From the NCBI GenBank assembly GCA_003586115.2, contig QVOM02000102.1:3078899-3142898 (forward strand): DNA of 64,000 bases, written 5' to 3'. Source of the DNA: Salvator merianae. Its lineage: Eukaryota > Chordata > Lepidosauria > Squamata > Teiidae. A program made the translations under genes and the position numbers. Positions 22,855 to 35,039 of this stretch are shown here, piece by piece. The notes below the pieces were generated by a model that saw nothing but the letters and a program-made list of their open reading frames with translations, ran no database searches and had not been told where the DNA came from. Each line of letters begins with the position of its first letter. The first letter of the stretch is position 1.

Positions 22855-23699
22855 CATGTGTGGACACACCCTAATTCATTTCAATGATAATTACACTGAC
22901 AAATGTTGATGGTGAGATGAGTCCAGAGGGCTATATGTGTGATGGAGTTGCCATGGCATAAAACATTTTGACAAAATGCCATTACAGAAATATCCATAAT
23001 ACATTTTGATCTAGATATAATCAGATATTATTAATTTAAAAATGAGAAATTTTGGTCCTTTTCGCACTATGTAGGCTATTCTGAACCCCATAGTGTGGGC
23101 TAGATATCACAGGTCAAGTTGGAGTAGATTAGCAGTGGCCTGCTCCAAAGGCTGTCCACACTTGGACAGCTCATCATGACCCAGCCCTTCCAAGGAGCCC
23201 TTGAAGACAGAATGTAGATTGTGAAGGCTGGGAATAAAAGTTTCTGGCCTTTGCAGTTTCTGGGAATGCCCTTCCTGGTGACATACCACTTCTGGTACTA
23301 TTTCTGGTAGAACTTATTGAAGCACAGCCGGACAGTGTTTGCTAACATATTCTGGCCTGTGTGCACATGCTGTCTGCATTTCCTTTGCAGTCCAGAATAT
23401 GGACATTAGTTTTGTGGAAATCTTTAAAGATGTCCACAATAGGAGCAGGATAAAGCATTATTTTGGCACATTTTCCCAGACTAGAGTGTTGTCCCATGTG
23501 TTGTCCGAGGGGGGTAGGGCTTGTTATAGTCCAGCAAATGTACAGAGAGCAAGCCTTTATTCCAGGATTTATCCCTGAATAAAGGCAAATGTGAAAAGGG
23601 CATTCATGTTGTTAGCAGTGAGAATAGTAATTGCTCCTAGGTTTTCTGAGCACAGGTAGTGTGCAACATGCCATGCACTGGCCAAGCATCTTTGAAACT

Positions 23700-23800
23700 A
23701 TATAATTCATTCATTAATTCCATTTATTTATATGATACCCTTCAGCCAGAAGATTCTCAGAGCGGCTTACAGTGTACGATCTCAGACAGGTCCTTGCCCT
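23700..23800 (-). mobile_element. L2-type LINE 3' tail, antisense
   Basis: CATTTATTTATATGATACCC followed by TCAGAGCGGCTTACAGTG is the inverse of an L2-like tail. It lies inside the larger inverted-repeat interval 23054-24224. Confidence 0.5.
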
Positions 23801-23899
23801 CAGGCTTACAATTTAGAGACAAGACACAAAAGGAAAAGAGCCTAGGAGGGAAGAGGGACAATCTGGCAGCAACAACAGAGTCTTTACAACAGTCAAAGA

Positions 23900-24103
23900 C
23901 TTTTAGTTTCCTTTATTCTTCCATTCCCTACAGGTAAAATGGTTCCTTTATTGCCTGCATGGTGATAGTTGGAAGGGAGGGGTCAATGCTGGGAGCTTGA
24001 TGGAAGGTGCTCACTCAGTTTCCCTCTTTCTTCCTCCCCCCTCAAGCAATATGGTTCCTTTACAGCCTCCTTGGTGACAGTTGGGAGGGAGGGGTCAATG
24101 CTA
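23900..24103 (+). repeat. Tandem duplication, unit ~112 bp, two copies
   Basis: ATGGTTCCTTTATTGCCTGC...GGAGGGGTCAATGCT at 23939-23990 recurs as ATGGTTCCTTTACAGCCTCC...GGAGGGGTCAATGCT at 24051-24102. Similarity extends leftwards through the pyrimidine-rich AGTTTCC part. The copies have diverged at several positions, so the duplication is old. Confidence 0.75.
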
Positions 24104-24389
24104 TATAATTGTGCCTATACTATGACAGGCCCTGAGCAGAGTCTGTAGTAGTCTGTGACAGCATGCAGATTGCAGTCCTTATTCTACAATATATTATAGA
24201 ATAAGGCCTAGTGCAGAAAGGACCTTAGTCTTTGGCCTCTTTTAATGAAGCCTACAATTGTACTAGAGTCTGTATTCTGGACTACAGAGGAGTGCACAGG
24301 GTAAACTTCCATAGGCCAGATTATGATGAGGGACCCATTTCAGTGACACTCAAGGAAGCACTGCTGTAGTTAGCATCAGAAGTTGATAT

Positions 24390-26185
24390 TTACTTTACTT
24401 TACTTTATTTTACTTTAATTCAATTTCAATTTCTACCCTGCCCTACATCGAAGGGTCCCAGGGTGACTTACAAAACATACCAAAAACTATACAATAGAAA
24501 CACCATAAAAATGTTATAAAACAACACAAAACATACAAAATGCTTACAAAACTTATAAAAACTATACAGTAAAAATAGTATAAAAAAAAAATTACATGGT
24601 CCCCACCACAAAACCATCCTCACCCAACAATACAGCAGTCTGGCAGTAATGAGGGGAGCCTCTCAGAGGGCCAAGGACCATATACCTGGGCAAAGATAAA
24701 GGTTTTTACCAGGCACCAAAACCTAAACAGGGATGGCGCCTGGCGAATCTCGGTAGGGAGGCTGTTCTACAACCTGGGGGCAGCCACAAAGAAAGTATTC
24801 CCCCTCTCCCCCAGCCCCCACACTAATGCAGGGGAAGGGACCACCAGCAGAGACTTCCCCTGTGACCTCAGTGTGTGGGCAGACACATATGGGTGGAGGC
24901 GTTCCTTCAGGTAGGCAGGGCCCAAACCGTTTAGGGTTTTATAGACCAAAGTCAACACCTTGAAATGAGCCCAGAAATGTATTGGAAGCCAGTGAAGACT
25001 TTTCAGAACTGGCAAGATATGCGCGCAGCCTGGTTGACCCAACAGCAGACGAGCTGCTGCATTCTGCACTAGCTCTGGTTTCCAGACTGTCTTCAAAGGT
25101 AGCCCCATGTAGAGCACATTACAGTAGTCCAAACAGGAGGTTGCCAGGGCATGCAGAACTGTGGCCAAATCCCAGCGTCCAAATATGAGTGAAGCTGCCA
25201 AACTAGTTGGAGCCTCTGGTAGGCATTCCTGGCCACTGCCAGCACATGAAATTCAAGGGACAGCAATGAATCCAGAAGCAATGAATCCCCACATCTCGCA
25301 CCCAGCCCCTTAGGGGAAGAACATTCCCATCCAGCACCGGGTGTCTCCAGATGACCGGAACATGGGGGTTTTGAACCCACAAAACTTCTGTTTTGTCTGG
25401 ATTCAGTTGGAGTTTATTGATCCTCATCGAGCCCGACACCACCCCCAGACAGGAGTCCAGCACAGAGAGTGCCTCATCTGACTCTGCCGGAATCGAGAGG
25501 TAGAGTTGGGTGTCATCTGCATATTGATGGCACCCAATCCCAAACTCCCTAATAACCTTCCCAAGTGGCTGCATGTAGATTTTAAACAGCAGTGGGGACA
25601 ACACTGAGCCCTGGGGAACCCTGCAAGGGAGTTCCCATGGCTGTGAACACTGGCCATGTACCACCACTCTTTGACACCTCCACCGGAGAAAGGACTTGAG
25701 CCACTGCAGGACAGTGCCCCAAAAGTCCAGCCCCCGAAGTCAGTCCAGGAGGATACTATGGTCGATGGTATCAAATGCAGCCGATAGGTCCAGGAGAACC
25801 AACAAGGAGGCATGTCCCCTGTTCCTCTCCTGAAATAGGTCATCCATCAGGGTGAACAAGGCAATCTCTGTGCTGTAGCCCCACCTGAAACTGGATTGAA
25901 ATGGGTCTAGAAAATCAGTATCCTCCAGGAATGTCTGCAGTTGCCTCACCACCTCACCAAGATCTTGTCCAGGAAAGGAAAACTAGCTACTGGGTGATAG
26001 TTGCCCAGCACTGTGGGGTCAAGGGAAGGCTTCTTAAGGAGTGGGTGGACCACTGCTTTTTTAAAGGATGATGGTACTACACCGTCCACCAGTGACATGT
26101 TGACAATGCTGAAGACCCACTCAGCCATCCCTCCCTGACTAGATTTAATTAGATAAGACTGGCAAGGGTCTAGGAGGATATGTGT
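24390..26185 (-). pseudogene. L2-clade LINE: reverse transcriptase pseudogene and 3' end
   Basis: This is the best-preserved LINE here, 5'-truncated. Reading leftwards on the minus strand: 26188-25946 carries the start of the RT domain (HPLLKKPSLDPTVLGNYHPVA); 25952-25740 carries motif A (LLDLSAAFDTIDHS); 25667-25203 carries VPQGSVLSPLLF and the catalytic YADDTQLYLS; 25201-24767 carries the C-terminal part (LDYCNVLYMGLP, QNAAARLLLG, LKSLHWLPI). These blocks lie in different frames, so several frameshifts have killed it. The 3' end is the AT-rich tail near 24390-24480. The endonuclease domain is missing. Confidence 0.92.
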
Positions 26186-27551
26186 CAAAACAGGACCTCC
26201 TGCAAGCTCTGAAGGCCAGGAACAAGGGTCAGTTACCTAGTGCAATGGTGCGGCACAGGTTAGCCCATTCAGCACACAGAGTTAGTCTTATCAGTATTTT
26301 TGTTGTTGTTGTTATTCATTTATTCACTTTTCTCCCAGTTTGTTCACTAACTATGGTCCTTTCTAAACAATGATATTGTACTTTCATTGATTTCATCTGA
26401 TTATGTAAAAAAGAAACACAACATCTTTTGTTTAAGATTTTAGGAGCACTGTTATCTTGTTACTCTCAGCGTAGAGTACGAGTAAGAGAAAGACTTTGGT
26501 AAAATGTGCTGTGTATTGAAATGAGTAATCTCTAAATAACTTAATGCATTAAAGATTACTGTCTTTGATGACAAACTTTCATTATAAACAGCAATACAAG
26601 GCAGAAATGGCAAAGCTGCCTTGTTGAAACAAATAAAACCAACCACATTAACTGTAAGTTTAAATTCAAAAAGCTGTAGGTAGAAGAATGTTCATAATTT
26701 ATAACATAAAACACTTTAATATTAAATCATTTCCTCACAAAGTAGTTATTTATTTATTCTCTGATACTCAATACATTTATAGATGTCAGCAACATTAACC
26801 ACTAACATGCTCCTTTGAGCCTTCAATTGTCAACAAGAGACATGAACAAAGACACTTTTGAAATCATTTGGCAGAAATAGGCATCAGTTCTTCAGAAGCT
26901 GTTTATTTAAAAATAGTAGATAGGTGGGAGGCCCAATCCATCTTCAAGTTTTAAGACCAACCTCCAAATAAACCTAACTTCTGCTTAAAGCCCAAGGCTT
27001 TTCACTGTTGATAGAAAACACCAAGCCTTAAGCTAAAGCCAATATATCATACACCAGGCCTTTCAGCAGTCAGAAAACCAAGTGTGCAGTATTGATATAT
27101 CTCGGGTCAAAGAAAAAGAAAAATGTCACAGCACTCCAAGATGCTGGAAAGAGAGTACAGAACAGTACATCTCTGCTAGAAATTGGAGCTGGTTTTCCAA
27201 ACCGTGCTTACGGAGATATCCATGAAGTCCAAGAGGTAGGTCTTTGCTAGTCAAAATCACCTTTCTTCTTCACTCATACTTCCTGTTTTCTGATTTGAGA
27301 GGTGTTTTTCTAGCTCCAAACATTGGGATGGGGTGAATTGCACCAAAGTAGCAAGCATCCAAACATTCAGCATCATACAATTCTTTAAACATCTAAGTGT
27401 GTAAATTCTAGCTAACACACCATTAACAGACTATATATTTTGAAGAGATACAAAGTATTATGATTTCCAGTTTCGTTCTTGAATGAACTTGAGGCAGAAA
27501 GCTTCACTGCTAAATGAAGGAATTTTCACTTTTGTTAAAGCTAACGTTATT
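26186..27551. other. No supported feature
   Basis: AT-rich sequence between the L2 pseudogene and the 27555 transposon. A TTATTTATTTATT near 26748 may be a LINE-tail relic. Confidence 0.45.
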
Positions 27552-27554
27552 CAG

Positions 27555-27986
27555 GGCCTTCTCATGCTTTACACTAGTGAGTGTTGGGATACTCACTAGT
27601 GGAGTGCATCTGCACCATTCATTGGCGTTAGTGATCAGGAGCAGACTACACAAGACTGTGTTCCACAGCTGTACAGGGAGCAACTGGATAGCTCCTGGTA
27701 CACTGTGTTCGCATCTTCTTCTGGGTGCAAACTCAGAGTGGTGTAGCATGGCTGTAGCTACACACTTGCTGCAGCTATTCAGTCATGCCACTTCCTGCTA
27801 GCCATGGCAGTGGATAGCAGTTTCCCTGGCTGCTGTCATGGTGCAGACCACCAACATTTGCACTACCAATGCTGGTAGCCTGCTGCTGGTATGTTCTAAG
27901 GCCTTGCAAAGGAAATGGTTTTTGTGCTGTGAGGTCTGTTCCACCTTATTATCCAGTTCTAAGGTGGAAAGTGCAAAAAAGTCCTT
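27555..27986. mobile_element. Inverted-repeat transposon (ACTAGTGAG subfamily), 432 bp
   Basis: The left end is GGCCTTCTCATGCTTTACAC. The right end, inverted, is AAGGACTTTTTTGCACTTTC. CAG flanks both sides (27552-27554 and 27987-27989). The interior aligns along its length with 49638-50029 (shared CTTCTGGGTG, ATGGTGCAG, GAGGTCTGTTCCAC). Open frames inside are not conserved between the two copies. Confidence 0.7.
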
Positions 27987-27989
27987 CAG

Positions 27990-29419
27990 TTCCAATGCTC
28001 CTCAGACAGCATGCAATACTGAAGCAGAAACCATAGTAAATCAGCATTAATAATAAAATAAAAAATAATGAGAACAGTCTACACACAACCAATGGGTAGG
28101 GTCAGGGAAGAAAGTGAGGATTCCTATGCATAACCAATACTTACAAATACATTTAAGCAAATATATGTAGGTCATCTAAGTTTCCTATAAAACACAAAGT
28201 GAAGACGTTACCCCAAATATTATTGAGATTCTTTTCATAGTAATTCTTATTCTATTCTCTCTCTCTTTTATGTCATCATCCACACAACCTCTTTCCAGAT
28301 GCCTCTAAGCTCCAAGGTTTCCCAACATCCAACTAAAGTGACCTAGTTTAATCCTATTGCAGCAAATCTTAAGTCACCTTCCTGGTGGAGATGTACAAAA
28401 ATCCGTTTGTATTTTGAGGGCTGTGAAGCCAAAATGGAGTTTTGTGAGGAGGATTATGGGAGTTTGGAACAATATACAGAGCGCATTTCAGCTTCAACAA
28501 AAAGAAGAATGTGCACAGCTAAGCATGAAGCACTGGGAACTAACAGATAAGATGAATTTAGTAGCAAAAGAAGCTAGCCTTGAAGCCTTGAAGTAGAGAA
28601 AGCTCCTTGTTCTAGCTTGACTTGTTATCAGCTTAATTGAAGCCCTGCTGTATCCAGTTAGTGATATTACACTTTGTATATTTTTTTGAATGTCAAGAGT
28701 CTGAATAAGTATGCTTGAATCATGCCTGTTATAATTTGCTCGTTTTCTATTCCTCTAGAAAAGCTTTGTTTTGATAACCGAAAGATGTGACTCCATTGTT
28801 TTTGATTAATGGCACAGTAGCCCTAGCGCACTAGTAAAGAATAAAGCTGCAGCTTTGCCTTGATTTTCATTTGGTCCCATTGATATCTATTTGTTTTAAA
28901 TCAAATACAACCATTTGTTTGATTAAATGGTTCACCATCGAGCTGAATATTTTTTATTTTTTTTTATGCTAGTGTAGCATTCTCCTCAGTTACAGACCAT
29001 ACCTTTGGGTTGCTTAAAAAAAAAGAAAAAAGAATGACATCAAACTCTTTGATTTAGTGTATGTTGATAAAGTTGAAAACTCTGAATGATTTAGAAACAT
29101 CTTAGAGATAGTCTGCTGATAAGATTATTCACACACTAGCCTCCTCTTATATAAATTCTAGGCTAGAGATTGGTTGAGAGCATAACCAATGCTCCTGTCT
29201 CTAAAGCATTTTTCAGCTGTTTTATATGCTACATGTTAATGTAGCCTAATTAGAGTAACAATGACTTAAGGGAAACAAAGTATTTTTTCACTGATTACAA
29301 TATACTAGTCCCAAGATCACAAAATTCAGATTTGATTAAGCATAAAATATTGTCCTCTCTCAAGGAAAAGTAAAGATACATCTTTTACAACATGCACAAC
29401 CTGTTAAATAAATAGGACA
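27990..29419. other. Unassigned; possible decayed LTR at ~28390-28870
   Basis: TGTACAAAAATCCGTTTGTA at 28391, GCCAAAATGGAGTTTTGTGA near 28430 and AATAAAGCTGCAGCTTTG near 28842 together recall an LTR (start, U3 words, poly(A) signal), but no terminal repeat or target duplication is visible. A 79-codon plus-strand open frame (28357-28596) has no known motif. Confidence 0.3.
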
Positions 29420-30032
29420 AACATACGAGTATAAGAGGAGCCCTGCTGGATCAGGCCATGGCCCATCTAGCAGAGCATCCTGTTTCACAGAGTGGCCCAT
29501 TAATTGCTTCTGGGAATTCTCAAGCAGAATGAAAAGGCAAAACTTTCACCTGCTTTTGATTCCCTGCAAATAGCCTTTAGAGAGATTCTGCCTGTTTCTC
29601 CGCCCTGGAGGCAATACCTAGGCATCCATTCTAGTAGCCATTGATACATCTAACCTCCATGAACCTGTCCAGTCCATTGTTAAAACTATCCAGGCTGATT
29701 GCTTTCACCACCTGTTCTGGTAGTAAATTCCATAGACCAATAACCCTCTGGGTGGGAAGAAAAATCCAAAAACTCCTCTTGTCAGTTCTAACTCTCCTGC
29801 CTTGGTCCTAGGGTTCTGTGATAGAGAAAATATTTTTTTCTCTATCCACCTTTTCCATACCATGCTTGATTTTGTATACTTCTATTATGTCCCCTCTTAA
29901 ACACCATCTTTCAAGGTTGAAGAGGCCGAGATGCTGCAGCCTGGTTTTATAAGGAAGGTGTTCCAACCCCTTGATCTTTCTGGTTGGCCTTTTCTTCACC
30001 TTTTCTAGTTCCGCATTATCCTTTATGAGGTA
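29420..30032 (-). pseudogene. CR1 LINE 3' end, antisense
   Basis: The minus strand at 29999-29808 translates to RLQHLGLFNLERWCLRGDIIEVYKIKHGMEKVDREKNIF, the C-terminal end of CR1 ORF2. The 3' UTR continues leftwards to about 29420, whose plus strand reads ATAAGAGGAGCCCTGCTGGA TCAGG..., a sequence shared by reptilian CR1 3' ends. 5'-truncated; about 610 bp remain. Confidence 0.85.
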
Positions 30033-31060
30033 AGAGGATCAGAGAAAGAAAGACAGAGAAAGTCTAAAGTTGACACTGTAAAGATAGAGCAGGAATAAGT
30101 GTTGTGACTGTGCTTACTTCTACTCTTCTGTTATATTGCCACCACTGCTGAAGGTGCAAACTTACCTTGTTCCTCATTCTTCAGACCAAATATCATGGAT
30201 CTATTTTCTGAATACAGGAAGTGACCATCTTCTGGGACCATTTCCTGTGTCTGGGAAAACATCCCCAGATGGAAACACCAATGCTATAAAATTAAAGTTT
30301 CCCAGTTGCTGTGTTTCCCTATCTGGGAGTGGTGAGGGCCATGTGAAGAAAATGTCACCACTTTGTAAAGAGAGCTGCTAGCAAAGTTGTTTTGCCAGGG
30401 CATTCCCAAAGGATAGTGTAGTGTAGTGCTCTTTTCTTCACTCTTTGCAGCAGGATTCAACATTGTGCCAGTCCTACTTTAGTGATATATGCACTAAAAG
30501 CCCTCCTTCTGAAAGTAAACAACAAAAGTATTAGGATCCAAATTCCATGCTTAGAAGTACCTCTGTATGCCCATGAATATGCTGTCTGGGTATTTTGATA
30601 ATGCATCCACGTTTACACGTGCTTTCAAGTATCAGCTTGTGCTCTGAACAAAAGTATACTGGCTTATTATTCAGCTCTCATCCAGGAGAGCTTCATTCAA
30701 GATACTGCATATGTTTTTTCCTCAAGCAGAATTCACATATCCATTAGGCAGCAGGTGAAATTTCAGTGGCCAGTATAGATAGGTGTCAGAAGGAGAGTAA
30801 GAAAATTGAGAATATTTCATACTTTTACTGTATTACCTTCTTGAGCTTTTTAAAACCATATTATACATAAATTGGAATGGAAGTAAAGGCTTTCAGCAGT
30901 TGTGTGAATATTGATGGCATATGACATGATAGGGGGAAAAAATCAGACAATGTGTTGAACAGATCTGAAAAAATGTTGTGTCAAGAGACTTTACATTTTG
31001 AAGATTGTTTTGAGTTTTCTTTTTTAAAACTTAAATGGTCATAGACCTGAGTATGGGAGA

Positions 31061-31062
31061 AA

Positions 31063-31105
<43 letters not shown>

Positions 31106-31132
31106 GAAGAAAGAAAGAAAGAAAGAAAGAAA
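31061..31132. repeat. Microsatellite (GAAA)n
   Basis: About 18 units with a single GGAA interruption. Purine-only strand. Confidence 0.95.
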
Positions 31133-32033
31133 AGCAGTAAAACAGGGTTCCACCATTTGATTCAGTGCTGTGTCAAGGCAACTGAAAGCCTCCTACTGAT
31201 AGAAAGTCTGGATGCAGAATAACTTCAACACTGGGAAATCAAAGGAGCAGCATGTGAGCCTATGTAGGGTTTTTAGTTATCACTTGGGATGTGTCTGCCT
31301 TTGAGCTTTGTGAAGCGTTCAGAAGAACAACACTTCTCAAGCAGTCAGGCAGCTGTGTGCTGTTTCTCACCGTGGGCCAGTCTTTAATAGCACCGTCAAT
31401 CCCCTAGTGAGAAACATATTGTTGGCCTGTTCTGGAAGCCCATGCAGTGATTGAACAGCTACCAAAGCATACCTTAATAATTTAACTCAATTCATAAATA
31501 AATACCACAGAACTAATTCTCCAAGGGTCTCGGAATGAATCAAAGGCAGTCTGTGCCTTTTGGATTTAAGAAAGCCATTAAGTATAAGGGCAGAAAGGGA
31601 ACAGGGAATAATTTAAAGTACATCTTCTCATTGCCAATGTTTTTGAAGTGTTTCTATAAACAACAAGTTTTATGTTTCAAGAAAAAATCAGAAGTCATAT
31701 CTTTCTTGCAATTTGTGTGATCCTCTTAAAATAAAAGATGTATTTCTTTTAAAATATGGTTCATCCGTCTTGTGAGTCTTCATTTTATGAAAAATTCAGA
31801 TGTCCATCATTGTGGAATTGACCTAATCCACGTCTTCACTTCTAGAAGTAGTAGTTCTGGGTCAGGCAGATGGGGAAAGCACCCTTATCCACAATGCCCT
31901 CTCCATTTCAATTTTGGAATAAGAAGTCACCGTTTTCCATGGTGCCCCTATGAAGAATGGGGAGAAACTACCCTGCTTTGGAAATTTCTCTGCAGGTAAT
32001 CGCATCACAAAATGACACACATGATCATTTTGA

Positions 32034-32082
32034 AGGTGCCTGCTGCCACTGAAAATGGAGGTAGGGCAGCAGCAGGCACTTT
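32034..32082. repeat. Short hairpin GTGCCTGCTGC / GCAGCAGGCAC
   Basis: Eleven-base perfect arms are separated by about 20 bases. No other support for function. Confidence 0.6.
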
Positions 32083-32359
32083 CTTGGATGCACAGAGGTG
32101 CCCTTGTAAAGTAAATGAAAAACTACATTGTACAATTGTAGGAAAGTAGCTAATCTTCATATTCCAATACTAAAGATTTATTTCCACGGTTCTGAAAGGG
32201 AGTTGGGAATAAGCTCTAAGGAACTTATACAAACCTTTAAAAATAACAATTCAGAGGTTGTAAGAATGAAGACCGAGCATGCTCAGTAGATTTCACAAAG
32301 AATATGATTTTATGCATATGTAGAGAAAAAAATAGGAAACTGGGGAGGATAGGTAGTGA

Positions 32360-32367
32360 ATTAACCT
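32360..32367. repeat. Left target-site duplication ATTAACCT
   Basis: Exact match to 32790-32797 on the other side of the hAT-type element. Confidence 0.8.
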
Positions 32368-32789
32368 CACTGGCGTAGCAAGGGGGTGCGCGGGGGGCGG
32401 TGCGCACCGGGCGGCGCCTTGTTGGGGGCGGTGCCCGCCTTTGAGCTGGGCCCTCCCGCCCGCCCTGCGTCCGTTTGGCTTTTAGGCGCCTTACCGGCAC
32501 GTCCGCCGCTCGCTCGCGCCGCCCGCCGCTCGCTCGCTCGCCCCGCCCCGCCCGCCGCTCGCTCGCTCGCCCCGCCCCGCCCCGCCCGCCGCTCGCTCGC
32601 TCGCCCCGCCCCGCCCGCCGCTCGCTCGCTCGCTCACCATGCCGGCTGGCGTGCGCGCGCGCGGCCATCATTACGGCGGCAGCGGGAGTAGGCGTCCTGC
32701 AGGGCGGGGCGTCCTGCAGGGCGGGGCGTCCTGCTCAGCTGTCGCCGTTCGGTCCGCCCCGGGTGGCGGAACATATAGCTACGCCGCTG
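32368..32789. mobile_element. Non-autonomous hAT-type element, GC-rich, with exact 8-bp target duplication
   Basis: Ends are CACTGGCGTAGCAAGG on the left and, inverted, CAGCGGCGTAGCTATA on the right. The 8-bp sequence ATTAACCT flanks it exactly on both sides (32360-32367 and 32790-32797). An 8-bp duplication with CA..GGCGTAGC ends is diagnostic of the hAT superfamily. The 422-bp interior is extremely GC-rich, built of tandem CGCTCGCTCGCCCCGCC-type units (about 32505-32638) and three GCGTCCTGCAGGGCGGG units (32691-32733). Long open frames here on both strands are repeat artefacts; no transposase is encoded. Confidence 0.85.
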
Positions 32790-32797
32790 ATTAACCT
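32790..32797. repeat. Right target-site duplication ATTAACCT
   Basis: Exact match to 32360-32367. Confidence 0.8.
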
Positions 32798-33323
32798 GCC
32801 TGGCTCCCATACAACTGTGGAAACTTATGGAAACATTCTGGAAGGTGGCATAGGTCACTGAAACAGTTGAAACATCTGAACAGAAATATTTTGGCTAGAT
32901 ATAATAATTAGCAAATGTGGATTTCTTTAAGTGATTTAATCAATAATTGGGGAATCAAGAAAAAATATACTTAAACCAAAAAAGGAAGAAGAGGATTGGG
33001 ATACTTCTGGATATGTAATTTCTTCCTTCCAGTTGTCTTCAGACCATATTTGTCTTAACAACAGAAATGGCAGGTGCATAAGAGCAAAGTGGAAAATATG
33101 CAAACAGGAAGCAGCTCAGAGCATAAGTCCACTATCCCTTTCTCCTCCATGCTTGTTTCAATTCATTTGCTAATGTGTGCCTCATCCACTAGTCTGAGTG
33201 GGGTCAATTCTTGGGTATGTCTCTGTGACCCAGACCCCAGTAATGAATCAGGCTTCCTGCCAATCCTTTGCAGGCTGTCCCAGAAAGGACTGTGATGGGT
33301 CCACTGCATTCCCAAGGTTGCTG
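32798..33323. other. No supported feature
   Basis: Short open frames overlap on both strands at 33074-33407, mostly extended by the (TTC)n repeat. Confidence 0.5.
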
Positions 33324-33360
33324 TTCTTCTTCTTCTTCTTCTTCTTATTGTTATTGTTAT
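33324..33360. repeat. Microsatellite (TTC)n-(ATTGTT)n
   Basis: It sits at the 3' end (minus strand) of the L1 fragment, as expected of an L1 tail-derived repeat. Confidence 0.9.
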
Positions 33361-34165
33361 TGATTTTATTTTTACAAAATCAAAACAAATTACAAACAAA
33401 ACATTGAAAAATCCACAAATCTATATAAATAACAATTTCATCAAATTATAATATTTACACACTTATACATTTATAATCTGTCCCTTGGTGAACCCACCCC
33501 TCTAATTTAAACTATCACATATGGAAGGTTACTAATCCCTGATTTCTTTCCTGATCAGTTCATCCTTCGTTCACCAAACATTCACTATCCCCTTCCATTT
33601 TCCTTTCAAATCTCCATCTACTTTTTGCCTTTCTATCCTTAATCTGTTGTTACTCAGTATTTGAAACATCATTGCTTCTAATAGATAATATCTCCATTTC
33701 TCCAATGTCTATTTAGTAGTCCTCTTCTACCCAAACACTATTACTGACAATGCTACCAACATTAATTGTTCCATACAAAACTCCTCCTCCCTATTCAACC
33801 TTAAATCTCCATAGCATTGCATTAAACAAATCTCCTTAGTCAATTAAATAAATAAATGGTGTTGATACTAATTATATAATTGTCCATACTTCCTCTTAAA
33901 TCCTCTCCCAAAACATCTGTGTCTCCTCACAATTCCAAAAGGAATATATGTTCCTTTCATTAGGCATCCATGTCAAAAGTTTGAGTTGGTTCTTCTAAAT
34001 ACATGAGCTATTTGACAGGGGTTCTATACCACTTATGTAAAATCTTCATCCTCATTTCCTTTATTTTGTTTTGTTCTTTTGATTCTTATATTCTCCCTCC
34101 AAATATCCTCTTCTTCTATCCAACATTTCCATAATGAATCCCTGATTTTATTCCCCATAACCTAC
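33347..34165 (-). pseudogene. L1 LINE 3' end, antisense
   Basis: Minus-strand translation near 34080-33990 gives KILHKWYRTPVK, followed by GTYI..FWNCEETQMFWERI (about 33960-33900, with a frameshift). These match the L1 ORF2 words WYLTPVKL and GTFYHMWW-C...FW. The 3' UTR runs left to the (TTC)n/(ATTGTT)n repeats at 33324-33360. Stops interrupt the frame. This is a second, more decayed L1 3' end than the one at 48.4-49.1 kb. Confidence 0.65.
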
Positions 34166-34387
34166 AATGAGTTTGCATATTTTCCCTCCTCCTCCTCCTC
34201 CCTTTCTTCCTTCCGTTATCTGTTGTACCACATTCTCCCAAGGGGTGTTTCTCCAAGGTTTCTGTTCTGAGGTTTTCATGCTTTCTTGCATGGGAATGCA
34301 GCACATTTTGCTGGGACAAGAACTCAGATGCACCATTAGAGTTGCTTTACATGTACTGAAGTTTTTTGCAATTTGCTGGGAGAATTG

Positions 34388-34862
34388 AGGGCCCTTCATG
34401 TGCCCTCATGCTCCTTAGGCACGGGTTGCTGTGGAGATGGATGCACTGCTATATCCCTTCAAGGCATTTGCATGTTGTGTGGAGACACAGGCTTTATAAG
34501 TGTTTCCATGAAATTGCTGTCTTATTGTGTCTCACTCAACTCTACCTAGTCTGACCCCTTGGACCTGTCCTCCATCCCTCCAATCACAATGGGCTCCAAC
34601 CACCATTGTCAAGTCAAATTTGCATTCTGTTTGCATGCCTAGTTGTTGGTGGAAGACAATGACAGGGGAATATCTAGACAATTTTTCTTATAGACTGATA
34701 TGAAAAAAAAACAAAAACAAAAAAACTGTTTATCAATAAATGCAAGTGCATTTGAATTTGCAGAATCACAAGTCCTGGCTATTTTGCAATAATAGCTATG
34801 GAATGTGGTAACTATATTAGTACCAATGGGACCATGCTAACTTAGGCTAAGTGTGAAAGGAC
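34388..34862. mobile_element. Possible degenerate inverted-repeat transposon
   Basis: Left GGGCCCTTCATGTGCCC (34388) and right, inverted, CTGTCCTTTCACACTTAGCC (about 34843-34862) resemble the ends of the GGTCCTTT family. The interior has not been matched to another copy. Tentative. Confidence 0.3.
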
Positions 34863-35039
34863 AGTGTATATTAAAGCAATACAGATTCACTATGCCAACA
34901 TCCCCCCCACACACACACACACTCAAACACTGTATTTGCACAAAGGAGGGAATTCTTCCATCAGATATCAGAATTGGATAGATCTCATCTGACCAGCTTC
35001 AGTCTTTTATTTGTAAATATTGCTGAACACTCTTGTCTA

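Larger units (their letters stand above)
23054..24224. mobile_element. GGTCCTTT..GCACTA inverted-repeat transposon (possibly nested)
   Basis: The left end is GGTCCTTTTCGCACTATG (23054). A matching inverted right end, GGTCCTTTCTGCACTAGG, ends at 24224, with TTT and TTA flanks. An alternative right end lies at 23601 (inverted GCCCTTTTCACATTTG), so either a ~550-bp element or a ~1.17-kb one carrying other insertions. Between 23601 and 24224 are an L2 tail and a tandem duplication. The first part (GGCTGTCCACACTTGGACAG) is homologous to 61563-61590. Confidence 0.5.
30033..32359. other. No supported gene; one microsatellite
   Basis: Apart from the (GAAA)n and a small hairpin, nothing is recognised. 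Confidence 0.5.

Noticed and set aside
32237..32861. Overlapping open frames of 101-144 codons, rich in Arg, Ala, Pro and Ser, on both strands
   Set aside because: They are produced by the GC-rich tandem arrays inside the hAT-type element, occur in several frames at once, and show no domain.
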